The notes under the pieces: model-generated
Database searches by the model: none
Told to the model about the DNA's origin: nothing
Seen by the model: the letters and a program-made list of their open reading frames with translations, nothing else
NCBI GenBank assembly: GCA_030848545.1
Contig: JAVDCA010000009.1
Span: forward strand, 124,001-188,000
Direction of reading: 5' to 3'
Source: Astrobacterium formosum
GTDB taxonomy: Bacteria > Pseudomonadota > Alphaproteobacteria > Rhizobiales > Xanthobacteraceae
Length of the DNA: 64,000 nt
In this document: piece after piece, positions 61,677 to 64,000 of the stretch
How the letters are laid out: the number at the start of each line of letters is the position of its first letter
Numbering within the stretch: the stretch's first letter is position 1
Position numbers and translations under genes: made by a program

Positions 61677-62873
61677 ATGCGCAGGCATCTGCTCGCACTC
61701 TTGGCTGTCCTCGGCGCCCTCGTGGCCCAGGATGCCCGGACCCAGGACGTTTGGGCCCAAGACGCTGGCGCCCAAGAGCCCGTCCGGGTCGGCCTGATCC
61801 TGCCGCTGACGGGTCCGTTCACCTCCACGGGCCGTCAGATCGAGGCGGGCGCCCGCCTCTACATGCGCGAGCACGGCGACACGGTGGCGGGCCGCAAGAT
61901 CGAGTTGATCGTCAAGGACGACGGCAACGTCGCCGACGCCACCAAGCGCATTGCCCAGGAACTGGTGATCAACGAAAAAGTGTCGGTGCTCGCCGGCTTC
62001 GGGTTGACGCCGCTCGCGCTCGCCACCGCCCCGATCGCCACCGAGGCCAAGGTGCCGCAAGTCGTCATGGGGGCGGCGACCTCGATCATCACCGAGCGCT
62101 CGCCCTTCATCGTGCGCACCAGCATGGTGACGACCCAGATCACGGTGGGGATCGCCGAATGGGCGCCCCGGAACGGCGTCAAGCGGGTCGTCACCCTGGT
62201 CTCCGACTACGCCCCCGGCATCGACATCGAAAAGGCCTTCATCTCCCGCTTCAAGGCGTCAGGCGGCGAGGTGATCTCGGAACTTCGGGTGCCGCTCGCC
62301 AATCCGGATTTTGCGCCGTTCCTGCAGCGGGTGCGCGACGCCAAGCCGGATGCCCTGTTCGTGTTCGTGCCGGCCGGCGTCGGCGCGATCTTCATGAAGC
62401 AGTTCGTCGAACGCGGCCTCGACAAGTCCGGCATCCGCCTGATCGGTACCGGCGACATGACCGACGACGACATCCTCAACGGCATCGGCGACGTGGCGCT
62501 GGGCCTGACCACTTCGCACCACTACTCGGCCGCCCATCCGTCCGAGACCAACAGGAAATTCGTCGCCGCCTTCAAGGCCGCCAACAACGGCCTGCGGCCC
62601 AATTTCATGGGGGTGGGCGGTTATGACGGCATGGCGCTGATCTACAAGGCGCTCGCCGCCACCAAGGGCAATACGGACGGGCAGGCCCTCGTCGACGCCA
62701 TGCGGGGCATGAAATGGGAAAGCCCGCGCGGTCCCATCTCCATCGACCCCGACACCCGCGACATCGTCCAGAACATCTATGTCCGCCGTGTCGAGAAGGT
62801 CGACGGCGAACTTTACAATGTGGAATTCGCCACCTACGAGGCTGTCAAGGATCCGCTCAAGGTGAGGAACTGA
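61677..62873 (+). CDS. Liv-type ABC transporter substrate-binding protein 2
   Basis: A 398-residue paralogue of the protein at 56398, sharing VKDDGxVxDxTKR, ITERSPF/Y, VSDYAPG, NNGLRPNFM, KWESPRGPI and LYNVEFAT in order. After a short signal peptide comes a repeat-like linker of AQD/TQD/AQE units (residues 17-34). GGAGGAG is four bases before the ATG. Two binding proteins for one permease set widen or tune the substrate range. The MetE-like gene starts 60 bases downstream. Confidence 0.9.
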   Translation: MRRHLLALLAVLGALVAQDARTQDVWAQDAGAQEPVRVGLILPLTGPFTSTGRQIEAGARLYMREHGDTVAGRKIELIVKDDGNVADATKRIAQELVINEKVSVLAGFGLTPLALATAPIATEAKVPQVVMGAATSIITERSPFIVRTSMVTTQITVGIAEWAPRNGVKRVVTLVSDYAPGIDIEKAFISRFKASGGEVISELRVPLANPDFAPFLQRVRDAKPDALFVFVPAGVGAIFMKQFVERGLDKSGIRLIGTGDMTDDDILNGIGDVALGLTTSHHYSAAHPSETNRKFVAAFKAANNGLRPNFMGVGGYDGMALIYKALAATKGNTDGQALVDAMRGMKWESPRGPISIDPDTRDIVQNIYVRRVEKVDGELYNVEFATYEAVKDPLKVRN

Positions 62874-62935
62874 AATGTTCCGAACCCGGTGAGCGGCCGG
62901 ACTGAAGAAATCACATAATGGGAAGGGAGTAATCC

Positions 62936-64000
62936 ATGAGCACGCTCACCGCCACACGGGCCACCAGCCGCACCAAGCCGCCGTTCCGCGCCGACATGGT
63001 CGGCTCGCTCCTGCGCACGGCACCGGTCAAGGAAGCGCGCAGCAAGCACGAGGCCGGCCAGCTCTCGGCGGCGGACCTCAAGGCCGTGGAGGACCGCGAG
63101 ATCATCAAGATCGTCAAGAAGCAGGAGGAGGTCGGGCTAAAGTTCGCCACCGACGGCGAGTTCCGTCGCGCCTGGTGGCACTTCGACTTCTACGGCATGC
63201 TCGACGGCGTCGAGATCGTCGAGATCGATCACGGCATCCAGTTCCAGGGCGTTCAGACCAAGCCGAAGGCGGTCACGATCACCGGCAAGATCGGCTTCTC
63301 CGATCATCCCATGATCGAACACTTCAAGTTCCTGAAAAGCATCTGCGGAGCCGGCATCACGCCTAAGATGACCATTCCGAGCCCGAGCGTGCTGCATTTC
63401 CGCCTCGAACCCGGCGCCGTCTCCCGGGACGCCTATGCGGATCGCGACGCCATCTTCGATGATCTGGCGGCCGCCTATCAGAAGGCCGTCAAGGCCTTCT
63501 ACGACGCCGGCTGCCGCTATCTGCAGTTCGACGACACCGCCTGGGCCTATCTGTGCTCCCAGGAGGAATTGAAGAAAGCGCGGGACCGCGGCCTCGATGT
63601 CGACCATCTCCAGGACACCTACACGGCGACCATCAACAAGGCGCTCGAAGCCAAGCCCGCCGACATGACCATCACGACCCATGTGTGCCGCGGCAATTTC
63701 CGCTCCACCTGGATCTCTTCGGGCGGCTACGAGCCAGTGGCGCAGAACCTGCTCGGTCGCTGCAATTACGACGGCTACTTCCTTGAATACGATACGGAGC
63801 GCGCCGGCGGCTTCGAGCCGCTGCGCTTCCTGCCCGAGGGCGACAAGGTGGTGGTGCTCGGGCTGGTGACCTCCAAGAGCGGCACGCTGGAGAAGAAGGA
63901 AGACGTGGTGCGCCGCATCGGCGAAGCCAACCGCTTCGTCGCCCTCGACCAATTGGCGCTCTCCCCGCAATGCGGCTTCGCCTCGACGGAAGAAGGCAAT
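62936..64000 (+). CDS. MetE-like cobalamin-independent methyltransferase (partial, 3' end outside window)
   Basis: The first 355 residues of a protein of the MetE C-terminal-domain family (YxjG/YxjH type, zinc-dependent methyl transfer from methyltetrahydrofolate or another donor to a thiol). It has RADMVGSLLRT at the start, ATDGEFRRAWWHFDF, QFDDTAWAYL, the zinc-ligand region THVCRGNFR and, near the edge, ALSPQCGFAST with the last cysteine ligand. A GGGAG site seven bases before the ATG supports the start. Following an aromatic-type importer and pcaHG, it could accept methyl groups from a methoxylated compound rather than make methionine; this is speculative. Confidence 0.87.
   Translation, partial: MSTLTATRATSRTKPPFRADMVGSLLRTAPVKEARSKHEAGQLSAADLKAVEDREIIKIVKKQEEVGLKFATDGEFRRAWWHFDFYGMLDGVEIVEIDHGIQFQGVQTKPKAVTITGKIGFSDHPMIEHFKFLKSICGAGITPKMTIPSPSVLHFRLEPGAVSRDAYADRDAIFDDLAAAYQKAVKAFYDAGCRYLQFDDTAWAYLCSQEELKKARDRGLDVDHLQDTYTATINKALEAKPADMTITTHVCRGNFRSTWISSGGYEPVAQNLLGRCNYDGYFLEYDTERAGGFEPLRFLPEGDKVVVLGLVTSKSGTLEKKEDVVRRIGEANRFVALDQLALSPQCGFASTEEGN

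Noticed and set aside
1-64000. CRISPR arrays, insertion sequences, prophage or rRNA
   Set aside because: No regularly spaced direct repeats, transposase, integrase or phage genes, or rRNA-like sequence were seen on either strand.

Overview
The window looks like chromosome of a high-GC alphaproteobacterium of the order Hyphomicrobiales (Bradyrhizobium/Xanthobacteraceae-like). The clues are the Rhizobiales-type porin that starts with an AADLPVKAKP mature end, the ActS/ActR (RegB/RegA) redox pair, an MmcB-type nuclease, GlnD, an intracellular PHA depolymerase, orphan pcaHG, many Bug/TRAP/Liv-type solute-binding proteins, and several large intergenic palindromes of the kind common in these genomes. 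The genus cannot be fixed from the sequence alone.

Region 1 (1-17.0 kb) is an accessory-looking catabolic island built around nickel-pincer-nucleotide (NPN) chemistry. On the minus strand larC-larE-larB (larB cut by the window edge) are translationally coupled and would make the NPN cofactor of lactate-racemase-type enzymes. Divergently, a plus-strand run encodes two MmgE/PrpD-family proteins, a complete tripartite tricarboxylate transporter (TctC, TctB, TctA), a split UxaA-type hydro-lyase (small SAF subunit and large subunit), a LarA-family homologue, a carboxymuconolactone-decarboxylase/AhpD-like protein, a PrpF-type isomerase and a LysR regulator. A second LysR gene follows after a 1-kb spacer. 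That spacer carries a degenerate second copy of the promoter and first codons of the first MmgE/PrpD gene. The cluster can be read as uptake of a hydroxy-carboxylate followed by NPN-dependent epimerisation, dehydration and double-bond isomerisation. The substrate is not determinable from sequence, and I consider this the most novel system in the window.

Region 2 (17.5-24.9 kb): porin, uracil permease (uraA), uracil phosphoribosyltransferase (upp), a TonB-dependent cobalamin receptor (btuB) under a clear cobalamin riboswitch, and tRNA-Arg(CCG). Region 3 (25.3-48.2 kb) is mostly housekeeping: mtnA-mmcB, the actS/actR redox two-component pair, an ABC-2 exporter, phaZ, a YgjP-type metalloprotease, a Bcr/CflA efflux pump, a 63-aa conserved small protein, a bifunctional class A PBP, glnD, a sulfonate/nitrate/taurine-type ABC importer, an OsmC protein, an unassigned membrane protein and mutS.

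Region 4 (48.3-54.1 kb) is a minus-strand TRAP operon, dctQ-dctM-TIM-barrel isomerase/epimerase-SDR-dctP. It ends in a perfect hairpin terminator and is faced by a divergent GntR/FCD regulator with a perfect TTGTATACAA palindrome between them. Region 5 (54.1-64.0 kb) combines a 4-hydroxybenzoyl-CoA-thioesterase-like gene, pcaHG (protocatechuate 3,4-dioxygenase), a livHMGF ABC importer flanked by two paralogous binding proteins, and a MetE-like methyltransferase cut by the right edge. Together these suggest uptake and ring cleavage of an aromatic acid. Several spacers in regions 3 and 5 hold long GC-rich palindromes rather than genes. No CRISPR array, insertion sequence, integrase or rRNA was seen.
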